The notes beneath the pieces were generated by a model that was given only the letters and a program-made list of their open reading frames with translations, made no database searches and was not told the DNA's origin. From an uncultured Alphaproteobacteria bacterium (GTDB lineage: Bacteria > Pseudomonadota > Alphaproteobacteria > Micavibrionales > Micavibrionaceae), in assembly GCA_934538895.1 (NCBI GenBank), contig CAKTCH010000051.1:1-8470 (forward strand): 8,470 bases of DNA, given 5' to 3'. Each line of letters begins with the position of its first letter. Within the stretch, counting starts at the first letter, position 1. Positions 6,542-8,470 of the stretch are shown piece by piece. The translations under genes were made by a program, and so were the position numbers.

Positions 6542-8442
6542 CAGACCAGTCCGCCAGCGGTGTCGGCAATGTCGGAAGCCTGTAGGGCGGCTTGCGCGTA
6601 CTGTTTGTCGGGGCTGTCCTGATCCTGGAAAATGTCGGGTAAGGTCATCGTACGCACTTTCAGTCGTCCGCCATCGAGATGGCCGCTGCGGTTGAGGAAA
6701 TCAAGGGCGAAACTGCCGAAACCGCCGCGCGCGCCTTCCTCAATCGTGACAAGGGCTTTGTGGTTACGGGCCAGTTTTGTAATCAGTTCTTCATCCAGCG
6801 GTTTGGCGAAGCGGGCATCGGCCACGGTGACGGACAGGCCCTTTCCCGTCAGCAGATCGGCGGCTTTCAGGCATTCCTGCAAACGCGTGCCGTAGGATAG
6901 CAGGGCGATATCCGTGCCTTCGCGCAGAATGCGGCCTTTGCCGATCGGCAAGATTGCGCCTTCCGCGGGCATATCGGCGCCCACGCCTTCGCCGCGCGGG
7001 TAACGGAAAGCGATCGGTCCGTCGTTATAGGCGGCAGCGGTGGCGACCATGTGTGCCAGTTCTGCCTCGTCAGCAGCCGCCATTAACACCATATTCGGCA
7101 GGCAGCCGAGGTAAACGGTATCGAACGCGCCCGCATGTGTGGCGCCGTCGGCGCCGACAAGCCCCGCGCGATCGATCGCGAATCGCACGGGCAGGTTCTG
7201 GATGCAAACGTCATGCACCACCTGGTCGTATCCGCGTTGCAGGAATGTCGAGTAGATGGCGCAGAACGGTTTATAGCCTTCGGCGGCCATCCCGGCGGCG
7301 AATGTCACGGCGTGCTGTTCGGCGATGCCGACATCGAACATGCGGTCCGGAAATTCGTAACCGAACAGATCGAGGCCGGTGCCGGACGGCATGGCGGCGG
7401 TGACGCCGACGATCCGGCCATCCTTGCGCGCTTCCGCGATCAGGCTTTGGGCGAAAACCTTGGTGTAGGTCGGGATATTCGATTTTACCTTGTGCTGATT
7501 GCCTGTCACTACGTCGAATTTAACCACGCCGTGCATTTTATCGGCGGAGCTTTCGGCGGGCGCGTAGCCCTTGCCCTTTTTGGTGATGATATGCAGCAGC
7601 ACCGGGCAGTGGTCGCTGTCGCGGATATTGCGCAGGACGGGCAGCAACTGGTCCATGTTGTGGCCGTCGATCGGGCCGATGTAATAGAAGCCGAGTTCTT
7701 CAAACAACGATCCGACACCCATGGCGGTACGGGCGGATTCTTCGGCGCGTTTTACCGCGTGGCGCAAGGGGGGCGGCAGGATGCCGACGACTTTCTTGCC
7801 CGCCTCGCGCGCGCCCATGTATTTATTCGAGGATACAAGGCGCGTGAGATATTTACTGAGCGCGCCCACGGGCGGGTCGATCGACATTTCATTGTCGTTC
7901 AGGATCACCAGCAAGCGGCTTTTCATCGCGCCCGCATTGTTCATGGCTTCATATGCCATGCCCGCGCTCATCGAGCCATCGCCTATGACGGCAATGACAT
8001 TGTTACCTTTACGGGCAAGGTCACGCGCGACAGCCATGCCGAGGCCCGCCGAGATGGATGTGCTGCTGTGAGCCGCGCCGAACGGATCATATTCAGATTC
8101 TGCGCGCTTGGTGAAACCGGAAAGGCCGCCCCCCTGCCGCAACGTGGTGATGCGGTCGCGCCGACCTGTGAGGATTTTATGCGGATAGCATTGATGGCCG
8201 ACATCCCAGATCAGCTTGTCTTCCGGCGTGTTGAAGACGGCATGGATGGCCACGGTCAGCTCGACAACCCCCAGCCCTGCGCCCAGATGCCCGCCGGTTT
8301 GTGATACGGCCTCGATGGTTTGCGCGCGCACTTCATCGGACAGTTGTTTGAGTTGTTCGTCGCTAAGGCCGCGCATGTCGGCGGGGGAGTTTACGTTATC
8401 TAGTAATTTCCCTGTGTCATTCCCGCGTAGGCGGGAATCCAT
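6541..8442 (-). CDS. dxs: 1-deoxy-D-xylulose-5-phosphate synthase, Dxs
   Basis: Dxs condenses pyruvate with glyceraldehyde 3-phosphate, using thiamine diphosphate, to make DXP. This is the entry step of the MEP isoprenoid pathway and also feeds thiamine and pyridoxal synthesis. The 633 residues fit the family (620 in E. coli). The ThDP site runs from GDGSMSAG (154-161) to LNDN (181-184). The catalytic His is His51 in TGGHLG, and the cofactor-activating Glu is Glu375 in GIAEQHA (E. coli Glu370). IWDVGHQCYPHKILTGRRD (78-96), YSTFLQRGYDQ and DRAGLVGADGATHAG are present. The first nine residues, MDSRLRGND, are translated from a dispersed palindromic repeat, while LLDNVNSPAD just after is family-like. 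The ATG at 8442 is the only start in view upstream of that conserved part and has no clear ribosome binding site. The frame stays open to the window edge, so the true start may be further upstream. The gene overlaps the HAD gene by one base. Confidence 0.95.
   Translation of the reverse strand: MDSRLRGNDTGKLLDNVNSPADMRGLSDEQLKQLSDEVRAQTIEAVSQTGGHLGAGLGVVELTVAIHAVFNTPEDKLIWDVGHQCYPHKILTGRRDRITTLRQGGGLSGFTKRAESEYDPFGAAHSSTSISAGLGMAVARDLARKGNNVIAVIGDGSMSAGMAYEAMNNAGAMKSRLLVILNDNEMSIDPPVGALSKYLTRLVSSNKYMGAREAGKKVVGILPPPLRHAVKRAEESARTAMGVGSLFEELGFYYIGPIDGHNMDQLLPVLRNIRDSDHCPVLLHIITKKGKGYAPAESSADKMHGVVKFDVVTGNQHKVKSNIPTYTKVFAQSLIAEARKDGRIVGVTAAMPSGTGLDLFGYEFPDRMFDVGIAEQHAVTFAAGMAAEGYKPFCAIYSTFLQRGYDQVVHDVCIQNLPVRFAIDRAGLVGADGATHAGAFDTVYLGCLPNMVLMAAADEAELAHMVATAAAYNDGPIAFRYPRGEGVGADMPAEGAILPIGKGRILREGTDIALLSYGTRLQECLKAADLLTGKGLSVTVADARFAKPLDEELITKLARNHKALVTIEEGARGGFGSFALDFLNRSGHLDGGRLKVRTMTLPDIFQDQDSPDKQYAQAALQASDIADTAGGLV
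8416..8442. repeat. Dispersed palindromic repeat of the ATTCCC-N8-GGGAAT (dRS3-like) type
   Basis: The core at 8419-8438 is a perfect inverted repeat, ATTCCCGC-GTAG-GCGGGAAT, with an 8-bp stem and 4-base loop. With the flanking GTC and CCAT it matches a short element scattered through many proteobacterial genomes, where it is often translated as MDSRLRGND or similar. The 20-bp core also fits the published form of the Neisseria dRS3 repeat. No other complete copy occurs in this window; a partial match at 4304-4313 lies inside sppA and has no inverted partner. The element overlaps the annotated dxs start codon. Confidence 0.8.
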
Positions 8443-8470
8443 GCTGTGTTCATTTGTGACAGAATTAGAG

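Noticed and set aside
7135..8304. A 389-codon open frame on the plus strand.
   Set aside because: It is antisense to dxs, whose conserved motifs cover the whole region. The long opening is a by-product of codon bias.

Overview
The window is a compact chromosomal stretch of moderately high GC content, most likely from an alphaproteobacterium. The FabI and Dxs proteins carry alphaproteobacterial wording by eye: FabI begins LMAGKRGLIMGVANDRSIAW, and Dxs has LLDNVNSPAD followed by TGGHLGAGLGVVELT. The exact order or genus cannot be fixed from the sequence alone. It reads as mostly housekeeping metabolism rather than a mobile or defence island: I see no transposase, integrase, tRNA, rRNA or CRISPR array.

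Layout. (1) Positions 1-1228, minus strand: the first 409 codons of a large protein I do not recognise, running off the left edge. (2) Positions 1229-1449: a divergent intergenic region with candidate promoters and a pair of TTAC/GTAA palindromes just before fabI. (3) Positions 1450-5833, plus strand: a tight run of fabI (enoyl-ACP reductase), a small P-loop kinase-like protein, aroC (chorismate synthase) and sppA (membrane signal peptide peptidase). The gaps are 9, 70 and 30 bp, so it is probably one transcription unit, possibly with an extra promoter before aroC. (4) Positions 5843-8442, minus strand, converging on sppA: dxs (DXP synthase) followed by a HAD phosphatase whose start codon shares one base with the dxs stop. 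(5) At the dxs start lies a 20-bp perfect palindrome of the ATTCCC-N8-GGGAAT type, a dispersed-repeat hairpin that supplies the only start codon visible for dxs.

The recognised genes serve three core pathways: fatty-acid elongation (fabI), the shikimate-to-chorismate route (aroC) and the MEP isoprenoid route (dxs). SppA clears cleaved signal peptides and membrane protein fragments. The least explained parts are the truncated left-hand protein, the kinase that sits in frame behind fabI without a visible ribosome binding site, the HAD enzyme coupled to dxs, and the repeat at the dxs start. I found no convincing evidence of a novel multi-gene system.
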